From: Rodentibacter myodis
GTDB lineage: Bacteria; Pseudomonadota; Gammaproteobacteria; Enterobacterales; Pasteurellaceae
Assembly: GCF_001999305.1 (NCBI RefSeq)
Contig: NZ_MLHQ01000006.1
Location: 1-49,600, forward strand
Length of the DNA: 49,600 bases
Direction of reading: 5' to 3'
Shown piece by piece: positions 38,897 through 46,953 of this stretch (the first letter of the stretch is position 1; every line of letters starts with the position of its first letter). The notes under the pieces are model-generated. The model was given only the letters and a program-made list of their open reading frames with translations. It searched no databases and was not told the DNA's origin. A program made the translations under genes and the position numbers.

Positions 38897-40243
38897 ATGT
38901 TTAAAAAAATGTTTATTGCGACTTCTCTATTTTTTCTATCAAACGGGATCTTGGCTCAAGATGACATTCCCAAATTGGGAAAAACGATTCGGGCTACATT
39001 GCTTGCAGAGGTGACGCCATTGGGTCAAAAGATAACGGCTTTAGCGTTAGAGTATGAGGATAATGTTCTGGCAAATAGTGATTTGCGATCTGCATACAAA
39101 GTATTTACACAATTGGAGGAAAAAGAAAAATTACCCCGCTCTATCATTCGTGCCTATGTCAATGATTTACCTGAGCGGGCTGTGCAAGCAAAGTCCGGAA
39201 GGTTTGTAATTCTTGAATTAGATGAGCGGGATCCTAATGCTGCGTTCTATTCTTTAAGATTGGATAATCAACAACCGATGAAGTTTCGTGCAAAGGATAA
39301 CTCAGGTCATATTATTGAAATTGAAAAGGTACAAAGCATAAAGATCCCACAATATTACGGTAGTAAATTAGCTTATCAAATTCAACAAAGCGGATATATA
39401 AAACTTTCTAATGGAAAAACGATTGAAAGAAATGAAATAGTTCAATATGCAGAAAAAAGTCATGTTAAAACGTTGTTCATTGATGATTTTACCGAACACC
39501 AGGTCTCACTGAGTGAAAATAATAGTTTGAAGTACCGTTTTTATCGCCCTGATGTGGTTAAAGACAAGAAATATCCTCTTACGATTTTTTTACATGGTTC
39601 AGGTCAAGTCGGTTCGGATAATATTGCACATATTGTTTCAAATAAAGGGGCTATATCAACATTGCAATATGAGCAAGGATTTGTGCTTGCTCCTCAATAT
39701 GAGTCGGTATTTGATCCTTTTGATAATCAAGAAAAAGGACAAAAAGGGGGCATCCATTGGCAAACTCAAAATCGAGCTAATTTGGTACTAAAAATGATAG
39801 ACAATGTTGTAAAAGAAAATCCGGCTATTGATAGAAATCGTATTTACTTGGTTGGTTTGTCTCGTGGTGCTGAGGGTGCAATGAATCTTTTGTTAACTCG
39901 CCCAAACTTTTTTGCGGGGGCTTTATTGGCTAGTGGTAGAGAGGCTTATACAACAGAATGGGTTGATGGCAATGCCAATAAAAATAATTTAACCCCAATT
40001 AAAGATATGCCTATATGGTTTTTCCATAGCAAGGAAGATAAGGTTTCTCCGGTAAAAGGCTCTAGAATCAATTATCAAATTCTTGTTAATGAGCTAGGCG
40101 CAAAGCACGTTAGATATACTGAATTTAGCATGGAAAAGGAAGGAGATAATGGAATTTTAAATAATAGTGCACATAACACTTGGGATGTTGTATTTAATAG
40201 CCCGGAGGTGTTGGGGTGGTTATTACAACAAAAACGTAAGTAA
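38897..40243 (+). CDS. Secreted alpha/beta-hydrolase (esterase) with an N-terminal Ig-like domain
   Basis: The 448-residue protein has a signal peptide (residues 1-20, cleavage after ILA). An N-terminal beta-rich region (about 25-200) looks like the Ig-like domain seen in predicted esterases. A catalytic hydrolase domain (about 205-448) follows. The oxyanion region is FLHGSGQVGS (231-240), and the triad can be proposed as Ser322 (GLSRG), Asp381 and His426. It should act in the periplasm or outside. Composition is more AT-rich than that of nearby genes, and it holds no uptake signal. It follows the GntP gene by 44 bases. A peptidase-like activity within the same superfamily is possible. Confidence 0.8.
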   Translation: MFKKMFIATSLFFLSNGILAQDDIPKLGKTIRATLLAEVTPLGQKITALALEYEDNVLANSDLRSAYKVFTQLEEKEKLPRSIIRAYVNDLPERAVQAKSGRFVILELDERDPNAAFYSLRLDNQQPMKFRAKDNSGHIIEIEKVQSIKIPQYYGSKLAYQIQQSGYIKLSNGKTIERNEIVQYAEKSHVKTLFIDDFTEHQVSLSENNSLKYRFYRPDVVKDKKYPLTIFLHGSGQVGSDNIAHIVSNKGAISTLQYEQGFVLAPQYESVFDPFDNQEKGQKGGIHWQTQNRANLVLKMIDNVVKENPAIDRNRIYLVGLSRGAEGAMNLLLTRPNFFAGALLASGREAYTTEWVDGNANKNNLTPIKDMPIWFFHSKEDKVSPVKGSRINYQILVNELGAKHVRYTEFSMEKEGDNGILNNSAHNTWDVVFNSPEVLGWLLQQKRK

Positions 40244-40264
40244 ATTTAAGGAGAATATCTATAA

Positions 40265-40459
40265 ATCTATTCCCCCCTTATCAATCTCAAAGATTTGGTT
40301 GAAGGAGCATTAAACAAGTTATCGGGAGTAGGTGAACTAAATACATATATTACAATAGCGATGGTATCTGAAGGAGAGGATAAAGTGGAATATCAACAAA
40401 TCTTTATCCGTAGTATTTTCTACATTTCAGGAAAATTTAAACCCTGCGACATAAAGTAG
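40265..40459 (+). pseudogene. Possible remnant of a small gene
   Basis: A stretch of about 64 codons is open and reads like protein (LKDLVEGALNKLSGVGEL and later VEYQQIFIRSIFYISGKF), ending at TAG 40457-40459. It has no ATG start near its beginning. A strong AAGGAG lies at 40247-40252, followed by ATA in another frame. Removing one C from the C6 run at 40272-40277 would join that ATA to this frame. It may be a gene broken by a start-codon change and a frameshift. I recognise no family, and chance openness is possible. Confidence 0.25.
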
Positions 40460-40523
40460 TAATGTCCTAAGTAAAACTGAATTCTCACTTCTAGGATAGT
40501 TTGAGCAGTGTAAATAAGTGACG

Positions 40524-40584
40524 AAGTGCGGTTGTTTTTTTGAGTAGTTTTAAAACGTCATAAAAAATGATCGCTCTTTTTATA
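40524..40584 (+). repeat. Right copy of the 60-bp direct repeat; terminator-like
   Basis: It matches 37420-37479 except for one extra T in the T run and one C-to-T change in the right arm. The distance between copies is 3,104 bases, enclosing the first GntP gene, the esterase and the remnant. It lies 40 bases before denD. Confidence 0.9.
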
Positions 40585-40624
40585 CCCTAAATTTGTCTTT
40601 TTAAAGATTGAAGGAGCGTTTTTT

Positions 40625-41572
40625 ATGAAAATTGTTATTACTGGTGGACAAGGGTTTTTAGGCCAACGTCTTGCTAAAACATTACTTAATCAAAATCAAA
40701 TTATGGTCGATGAGTTGACACTAATCGATGTTGTTAAACCAAGTGCACCAAATAATGATCCTCGTGTGAAATGTTTTGAAATGGATCTACGTTATCCTCA
40801 AGGCTTGGAAAATATTATTACATCGGAAACTGATGCCGTTTTCCACCTTGCGGCGATCGTGAGTAGCCATGCCGAGCAAGAGCCGGATCTTGGATATGAA
40901 ATTAATTTTTTAGCTACAAGAAACTTACTTGAAGTTTGTCGCCATAATAATCCTAAAGTCCGTTTTGTTTTTTCCAGTTCACTTGCGGTGTTTGGCGGAG
41001 AGTTACCGACGGTTATTCAAAATAATACTGCGGTTACCCCACAATCTACTTATGGAACTCAAAAGGCAATGAGTGAATTACTCATCAACGACTATACAAG
41101 AAAAGGTTTTGTTGATGGTTTATGTGTTCGTCTCCCTACAATTTGTATTCGTCCGGGAAAACCAAATAAAGCCGCTTCTTCTTTTGTAAGTAGCATTATT
41201 CGTGAACCATTGTATGGTGAAAAAGCCATTTGTCCGGTTTCACAAGATTTATTACTTTGGTTATCCAGTCCGAATACGATTATAGAAAACTTTATCCATA
41301 CACTAACCTTGCCATCTTTACCGTTGCGTAGTTGGCATGTCATTAATCTCCCGGGGTTTACAGTCAGCGTGAAACAAATGCTTTCAGATTTAGCTGAAGT
41401 AAAAGGTGAGCAAATTTTACAAAATGTGAAGTTTGAATTTGATGAAGGGATTAATAACATCGTGGCAAGTTGGCCGGCTGAAATAAATTGTTCACAAGCA
41501 TTAAATTTAGGTTTTATGGTGGATAGTAATTTCAAAGAGGTCATTCAGCAATTTATTCAATTTGATATGTAA
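40625..41572 (+). CDS. denD: D-erythronate dehydrogenase
   Basis: The 315-residue protein is an extended short-chain dehydrogenase with an N-terminal NAD motif ITGGQGFLGQRLAK (residues 5-18), VFHLAAIVS, FSSSLAVFGG and the catalytic YGTQK. DenD is the characterised enzyme that oxidises D-erythronate to 2-oxo-tetronate, which then enters OtnI-OtnK-OtnC. In H. influenzae it sits next to these genes; here it is displaced by a 3.1-kb insertion-like segment. A ribosome site AAGGAG precedes the ATG. It is followed after 37 bases by the second GntP gene. Confidence 0.93.
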   Translation: MKIVITGGQGFLGQRLAKTLLNQNQIMVDELTLIDVVKPSAPNNDPRVKCFEMDLRYPQGLENIITSETDAVFHLAAIVSSHAEQEPDLGYEINFLATRNLLEVCRHNNPKVRFVFSSSLAVFGGELPTVIQNNTAVTPQSTYGTQKAMSELLINDYTRKGFVDGLCVRLPTICIRPGKPNKAASSFVSSIIREPLYGEKAICPVSQDLLLWLSSPNTIIENFIHTLTLPSLPLRSWHVINLPGFTVSVKQMLSDLAEVKGEQILQNVKFEFDEGINNIVASWPAEINCSQALNLGFMVDSNFKEVIQQFIQFDM

Positions 41573-41609
41573 AGTAATAACAATTCCGGTGTGGAATTAA
41601 GGAACATTT

Positions 41610-43076
41610 ATGTTTGGACTACCTATGCCAATTATTGGCTTAATTATTGCTGTATTTATTCTTATTGTTTTAGTGTTAAGAACACGTGTTCACGCGTTTA
41701 TTGCAATGCTTATTGCAGCATCTGTAGCCGGTCTGGTTGGTGGGATGAGTGTTAATGATACTTTAGGTGCAATCACTAAAGGCTTTGGCGGTACGCTCGG
41801 TGGAATCGGTATTGTTATCGGTTTAGGGGTTATGATGGGAAGCGTCTTGGAGGTTTCGGGTGCTGCAGAGAAAATGGCATTTAGTTTCATTAAATTCCTT
41901 GGTAAAAAGAAGGAAGAGTGGGCATTAGCCATTACTGGTTATGTTGTTAGTATCCCTATTTTTGTAGATTCAGCTTTTGTGATTTTATATCCGGTTGCAA
42001 AAGCACTTGCAAAAAATGGTAAACGTTCATTACTTACCCTCGGCGTTGCGCTTGCAGGCGGTTTAGTTGTAACGCACCACACAGTTCCCCCAACACCGGG
42101 ACCATTAGGCGTTGCGGGCTTGTTTGGTGTTGATATTGGGGCAATGCTACTTGTTGGTATGTCATTTGCAGTACTTCCTGTAGTAGGTATCGTTCTCTAT
42201 GCTAAATGGTTAGATAAAAAGTATCCGACATTTAATCAAGAGGCATTTTCTACTGAGGAATTAAAACAAAAATATGATGATTATATTGAAAAACACGAGA
42301 AGAAAGATCTTCCAAGTTTAGGGCTATCTTTACTTCCTATCGTACTACCGATCCTACTTATCTTTATTAAAGCAATTCTTGATTTGGCGATTAAAAGTGA
42401 TCCTACTATTGCAGAGATGAAAATCTATCATTTATTTGCTTTTATAGGGCATCCAATGATTGCACTTGCCTTAAGCGTGATAATTTCTGTTTACACACTT
42501 TTGCCAAAAGTAGATAAAAATTCGACCGCACTTCATTTGGAAGAAGGAGTAAAAACCGCAGGGATTATTCTTCTTGTGACAGGTGCCGGCGGTGCGTTAG
42601 GGGCTGTATTAAGAGATAGTGGAGCCGGTATGGTATTGGCTGAACAGATAGCAAAACTTCCAATTTCACCGATCTTAGTTCCGTTTATCATTGCAACCTT
42701 AGTGAGATTTATTCAAGGTTCCGGCACGGTAGCAATGATTACTGCAGCTTCAATCTCCGCTCCAATTTTAGCACAAATGCCAAATGTTAATATGTTGCTA
42801 GCGGCACAGGCTGCCACTATGGGATCGCTATTCTTTGGGTATTTTAATGATAGCTTGTTCTGGGTTGTAAATCGAATGATGGGCATTAATGATGTAAAAA
42901 AACAGATGATTGTTTGGTCTGTACCGACAACAATTGCATGGGCTATTGGGGGAAGCTTAGTCATTATTGCAAACTTGATTTGGGGCAATGATGGTTCTGT
43001 AACCGATTTGATTTTCCCATTAGGTATCTTGGCGTTAATTATGGGATATGTTCAAGTTCAGAATAAAAAATTATAG
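41610..43076 (+). CDS. GntP-family acid-sugar permease (second of the locus)
   Basis: The 488-residue protein has the GntP pattern (VHAFIAMLIAASVAGLVGGM, GGTLGGIGIVIGLGVMMGS, VDSAFVILYPV, HHTVPPTPGPLGVAGLFG). It carries a longer charged cytoplasmic loop near residues 205-235 than the first permease. It pairs with denD, as in H. influenzae, and probably imports D-erythronate or L-threonate. One uptake signal lies inside at 42525-42533. The sequence differs clearly from the first permease, so this is not a recent duplication. Confidence 0.9.
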   Translation: MFGLPMPIIGLIIAVFILIVLVLRTRVHAFIAMLIAASVAGLVGGMSVNDTLGAITKGFGGTLGGIGIVIGLGVMMGSVLEVSGAAEKMAFSFIKFLGKKKEEWALAITGYVVSIPIFVDSAFVILYPVAKALAKNGKRSLLTLGVALAGGLVVTHHTVPPTPGPLGVAGLFGVDIGAMLLVGMSFAVLPVVGIVLYAKWLDKKYPTFNQEAFSTEELKQKYDDYIEKHEKKDLPSLGLSLLPIVLPILLIFIKAILDLAIKSDPTIAEMKIYHLFAFIGHPMIALALSVIISVYTLLPKVDKNSTALHLEEGVKTAGIILLVTGAGGALGAVLRDSGAGMVLAEQIAKLPISPILVPFIIATLVRFIQGSGTVAMITAASISAPILAQMPNVNMLLAAQAATMGSLFFGYFNDSLFWVVNRMMGINDVKKQMIVWSVPTTIAWAIGGSLVIIANLIWGNDGSVTDLIFPLGILALIMGYVQVQNKKL

Positions 43077-43127
43077 CGTTGAGTTAATTATCAGTAACTT
43101 ATGGAATAATTAACAAGGAGAATAATT

Positions 43128-43820
43128 ATGTTTATGTATCTATCACATCCTCTCGATCCTAAAGACTTGGTTTGGCCGGGAGAGCCAACAGTGAAAGTAA
43201 CCCGTTGTACAGATGTCGTTAGTGATGATGCGCCGTTTAGTAGTTTTATGACGGAATTACCGAATCATTGCGGAACGCACATGGATGCCCCACGCCACTT
43301 TGTAAAAGATGGGCTAAGTATTAATGAATTACCGATTGGATATTTCTGCCATAAAAAAGCCGCTTTACTTGAAATTCCAAAAAGTGATGCAGAAGGTATT
43401 ACGCAGGAGGACTTAGAACCTTATGCTGATATTTTAAAAAATGTTTCCTTTGCTTTTCTAAGAACCGGATTTGAAAGATATCGTAAGGAAGATCCTATTC
43501 GTTATCAAAATGAAGGTCCTTATATCGCAACAAGTGCGGGCAGATATTTGTCTGAAAATTTTCCTAATTTAAAAGGGGTTGGTATTGATTTTTTAGCGTT
43601 AGGATCGCCTTCGACAAAAGTACCGGAAGAAGAAAATCCTAGAAATTGTCATCGAGCAATTTTAGGTTATTACACGGGGAAATTTACCACGGTGATTGAA
43701 GATATGCATTTATCAGAATTGCCACAAAATGCCAACATTAAACAATTCTTTAATGCTCCATTAAGAATTGTCGGTTTGGATTCAAGCCAAGTAACTTGTA
43801 TTGTTGAATTTTCCGAATAA
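43128..43820 (+). CDS. Cyclase-family metal-dependent hydrolase
   Basis: The 230-residue protein carries the HxGTHxDxPxHF signature of the cyclase/kynurenine-formamidase-like family (HCGTHMDAPRHF, with His47, His51, Asp53 and His57 as metal ligands). A C-terminal NCHRAILGYYTG segment is the second half of the site. Family members hydrolyse amides, lactones or cyclic imides. No tryptophan-degradation gene is near, so formamidase is unlikely. In this operon a lactone or ester of a four-carbon acid is a reasonable substrate (inference). AAGGAG lies seven bases before the ATG. No signal peptide is seen; it should be cytoplasmic. Confidence 0.82.
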   Translation: MFMYLSHPLDPKDLVWPGEPTVKVTRCTDVVSDDAPFSSFMTELPNHCGTHMDAPRHFVKDGLSINELPIGYFCHKKAALLEIPKSDAEGITQEDLEPYADILKNVSFAFLRTGFERYRKEDPIRYQNEGPYIATSAGRYLSENFPNLKGVGIDFLALGSPSTKVPEEENPRNCHRAILGYYTGKFTTVIEDMHLSELPQNANIKQFFNAPLRIVGLDSSQVTCIVEFSE

Positions 43821-43864
43821 AAGTATCAGAAATTTATTCGATATTAGATTAAGAGGTTAATAAT

Positions 43865-45661
43865 ATGACGAGAAAGAATTTTGCTTGGGGTGGTTTGTTT
43901 TTAGTTCTCACTCTTATCTGCACTTACATCGCATCTTTAATCGAACGAGATTTTGGTCGACTTGAGGTTTCTACCGTAACGTTTATGACAGAAGAAAAAC
44001 AACCGATGGTTGCAAAATTGTATCGGCCATATTCCGCTACGGATAAAACGCCCAAACCCGGATTGTTAGCATTACATGGTTATCAGAGCGATAAAGAAGC
44101 AACAAATACTTTTGGGGCGCTGGAGCTAGCGAAACGTGGTTTCGTTGTTCTTGCGATTGATCATTTTGGGCATGGCTATTCAACGAAGTTACCGGCATCA
44201 AATAAAAATATGAGCGGTGCTAATAACGGTTATCAATATTTAAAATCTTTATCTTTTGTAGATAGTCAGCGGTTAGGTATTTTTGGTCATTCTACAGGCG
44301 CTTTAAATGCGATTCGTGTCGCTAAATTGAATCCAGATCACAAAGCGGTAAATGGTCAAAGTAGTAATGGTGGAGATCCTAGCCTACATAATTATTTACT
44401 TACGCAAGGATTGTATGAAGAAATAGGAGGATATCGTGAAAAATCTTTCCCTGTTAAAGACTTGGTTAAAAATGGTAATCGGTTGGAGGCGTTCTCATTA
44501 GCGGGAAATGATCGTTTACAATGGGATCATACGTATGGGAGTTTTACTGATGGTTCGGCAAGACGGGCCGCTTTAGTGGATGGAACGCATTTAGGCGTGA
44601 TGATTTCGTCACATACCAATAAAGAAGCAATTTTATGGTTTAATCAAGCTTTACAACAGGGACAAAGAGACGCTGATTGGATTGCTCCTGAACAGCAGAC
44701 ATACTGGTATAAAGAATTCGCGGGATTGTTTGCATTATCTTTTGCTTTCATTTCTTCACTCTTTCTTGCTGCAGGATTATTACATCATCCTTATTTCTCT
44801 ATAGTAACGCAATTGCCTTCAAGAAAAATTGAATTATCTTCAAGTAAATGGTTTAATTTTGCTCTATGCAATATCATAACAACCGTAATATTGTATCCAC
44901 TATTTACTCAATGGGGCGGTGCTAATGAACCTATTGCATCGATAATTTCTTTTATGCCATTGGAAATGGGAAACGGGATCATATTATGGTTAACTATGAG
45001 TGCCGTTGTTAATTACATATTCTTCTTTATATGGTCTCGTAAAAAACATATTTCTTGGCAGAAATTAGGTATTTTAACTAACACATCTCGTATAACGACA
45101 TCTCAATTAATTATACGTTATTGGATTTTAGCGGTTATATTAGTCGGTTATTTGTACTGTATTGCCTATCTCGCTCACTTTTGTTGGCAAGTCGAATTAC
45201 GTTTTTTATGGCCGATATTTAAACCGCTTACGCAAGAGCGCTTTGTTTTATTCCCTATTTATTGGTTAATAATCCTATGCTTTTTCTATTCATTTAATGG
45301 ATTGATTATAAATGTACAAATGCGTATGAAACATGCAAAAAATTTTACAATGAGCTTGATAAATTGGACGATAAAAACGAGCTTTTTCGCTGTCGGTGGA
45401 TTGGTCATTTTATGGTTATTTCATTTTATACCTGATTTTATGCAATTCGGACCGGGATTTGATCTTGTTGGGCTTCCTCAATTTGGTGGCCGTTGGATGA
45501 TGATGTTGTCTGTTATTATTCCACAATTTGTAGTATTAATTTTAATTAATCATTGGTGTTATTTAAAAACAGGATATGTGTATCTAGGTATCTTTTTTAC
45601 CTCAATGTTAATGGCATGGATTATGGTTGGGGGGCAAGTTATAGGTCGTTTCCTTGCTTAA
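43865..45661 (+). CDS. Membrane-anchored alpha/beta-hydrolase fused to a polytopic membrane domain
   Basis: The 598-residue protein starts with a membrane anchor (about residues 8-27, preceded by TRK, predicting a cytoplasmic N-terminus and a periplasmic domain). An alpha/beta-hydrolase domain (about 35-270) follows: LALHGYQS at 68-75, DHFGHGYS, nucleophile Ser143 in GHSTG, and His242 in GTHLGV as likely base. Residues 286-598 hold roughly nine more hydrophobic helices. The architecture is unusual. AT-rich DNA and no uptake signal distinguish it. It is the last gene before the CdaR regulator, 44 bases after the cyclase gene. Its substrate is unknown. Confidence 0.8.
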   Translation: MTRKNFAWGGLFLVLTLICTYIASLIERDFGRLEVSTVTFMTEEKQPMVAKLYRPYSATDKTPKPGLLALHGYQSDKEATNTFGALELAKRGFVVLAIDHFGHGYSTKLPASNKNMSGANNGYQYLKSLSFVDSQRLGIFGHSTGALNAIRVAKLNPDHKAVNGQSSNGGDPSLHNYLLTQGLYEEIGGYREKSFPVKDLVKNGNRLEAFSLAGNDRLQWDHTYGSFTDGSARRAALVDGTHLGVMISSHTNKEAILWFNQALQQGQRDADWIAPEQQTYWYKEFAGLFALSFAFISSLFLAAGLLHHPYFSIVTQLPSRKIELSSSKWFNFALCNIITTVILYPLFTQWGGANEPIASIISFMPLEMGNGIILWLTMSAVVNYIFFFIWSRKKHISWQKLGILTNTSRITTSQLIIRYWILAVILVGYLYCIAYLAHFCWQVELRFLWPIFKPLTQERFVLFPIYWLIILCFFYSFNGLIINVQMRMKHAKNFTMSLINWTIKTSFFAVGGLVILWLFHFIPDFMQFGPGFDLVGLPQFGGRWMMMLSVIIPQFVVLILINHWCYLKTGYVYLGIFFTSMLMAWIMVGGQVIGRFLA

Positions 45662-45687
45662 AGAAATATTGACGAATATCACCCCCC

Positions 45688-45706
45688 AATGTTCTCATAT
45701 AACATT
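45688..45706. promoter_or_regulatory. Inverted repeat before the CdaR-type gene
   Basis: AATGTT (45688-45693) and AACATT (45701-45706) flank seven bases. It overlaps the region just before the chosen CdaR start and could be an operator or autoregulatory site. The arms are short. Confidence 0.3.
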
Positions 45707-45727
45707 CATATGATTAGGTTACTTTTT

Positions 45728-46834
45728 ATGCAACTTGATACCCTTATCGCGCAAAAGATTGTTCAACGTGCTATGAAAATTATCCATTATTCTGTGAATG
45801 TAATGGATCACGATGGGGTGATTATTGCCTCCGGCAATGTACAACGTTTAGGGCAGCGGCATACAGGGGCAGTGCTTGCCTTGCGGGAAAATCGGGTGGT
45901 GGAAGTGGATGAAACGCTGGCGAAAAAATGGAATTTTGAGGCACAGCCGGGGATTAATTTACCGATTCGCTATCTTGGCAAAAATCTTGGTGTGGTGGGG
46001 ATTTCAGGCGAACCTTGCTTGGTGAAGCAATATGCGGAATTGGTGAAGATGACGGCGGAATTGATTGTAGAACAGCACGCATTATTAGAACAAGAACGCT
46101 GGCATCGGCGTTATAAAGAGGAATTTATTTTACAGTTGTTACGTGGCACTTTAAGTTGGAAAGAAATGGAACAGCAGGCGAAATTTTTCTCTTTTGATTT
46201 GAATAAATCGCGTGTGGCGATCTTGATTAAACTGTTACAGCCAACCCCTGAGAGTTTGCAACATTTGATTAATTATTTGGAACAGCCCGAATTTGATCAA
46301 GAAGTAGCAATTCTATCCCTCGATCAAGTGGTGGTATTAAAATCTTGTCAAATTTCGACCGCACTTTTGTCGCAGGTGAAAGCCTTACTGCCCTCTGATT
46401 ATATCAAGCAAAATTATAAAATTGCCGTGGGCGCGACTTTAAATATCCCCCTGTCAGAACAACTCCCCCTTTCTTTTGAAAGTGCGCAAAGCACCTTGGC
46501 TTACGGATTAAAACATCATCCACGAAAAAACATCTATTGTTTTGATGAATATCGTTTACCCGTGTTATTAAGCGGTTTATCCGCTTCTTGGCAGGGTCGG
46601 GAATTGTTAAAACCCATTTCATCACTTTTTACGGAACAAAACGGCACACTCTATAAAACATTACAACAATATTTTTTATCAAATTGTGATCTACATCTCG
46701 CTGCCGAAAAATTGTTTATTCATCCCAATACACTACGTTATCGGCTTTCTAAAATCGAGCAATTAACCGGCTTATCTTTCAATAAGATAGAAGATGAATT
46801 GAATCTATATCTCGGCACATTACTTGAACATTAA
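45728..46834 (+). CDS. cdaR: CdaR-type sugar-diacid regulator
   Basis: The 368-residue activator has an N-terminal diacid-recognition domain (MQLDTLIAQKIVQRAMKIIH, then INLPIRYLGKNLGVVGISGEP, to about residue 130) and a C-terminal PucR-type helix-turn-helix (HLAAEKLFIHPNTLRYRLSK, near residues 320-340). The ATG at 45728 matches the family N-terminus; the frame could extend 13 codons upstream. In E. coli CdaR senses glucarate or glycerate and activates D-glycerate genes. It precedes a GntP permease and glycerate kinase, the likely targets. Confidence 0.9.
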   Translation: MQLDTLIAQKIVQRAMKIIHYSVNVMDHDGVIIASGNVQRLGQRHTGAVLALRENRVVEVDETLAKKWNFEAQPGINLPIRYLGKNLGVVGISGEPCLVKQYAELVKMTAELIVEQHALLEQERWHRRYKEEFILQLLRGTLSWKEMEQQAKFFSFDLNKSRVAILIKLLQPTPESLQHLINYLEQPEFDQEVAILSLDQVVVLKSCQISTALLSQVKALLPSDYIKQNYKIAVGATLNIPLSEQLPLSFESAQSTLAYGLKHHPRKNIYCFDEYRLPVLLSGLSASWQGRELLKPISSLFTEQNGTLYKTLQQYFLSNCDLHLAAEKLFIHPNTLRYRLSKIEQLTGLSFNKIEDELNLYLGTLLEH

Positions 46835-46953
46835 TTTGTATTTTTAAACAAAGTGCGGTCATTTTTGAACGCATTTTTTGTTTATTTCAATAAAGCTATT
46901 TTTTCTTTGTCGCGGAATAATCACTTTGTTTTTTATTTTAGAGGAGAGAAAAA

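Larger units (their letters stand above)
40244..40624. other. 381-base gap between the esterase and denD
   Basis: The stretch holds a ribosome-site-like AAGGAG without a following ATG, an open reading remnant (40265-40459), the right copy of the 60-bp repeat (40524-40584) and the denD ribosome site. Bases 40460-40523 show nothing I recognise. Confidence 0.7.

Noticed and set aside
37500-40523. Mobile element carrying the permease and esterase
   Set aside because: No transposase, integrase, terminal inverted repeat or short target duplication is present. The flanking repeats are terminators, which fits homologous recombination better.
37500-46357. Scarcity of uptake signals as proof of recent transfer
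   Set aside because: Gaps of about 3.1 and 3.8 kb without the nine-base signal occur here, but a gap of about 3.3 kb also occurs across atoB-bdhA-gntP, so the signal is weak on its own.
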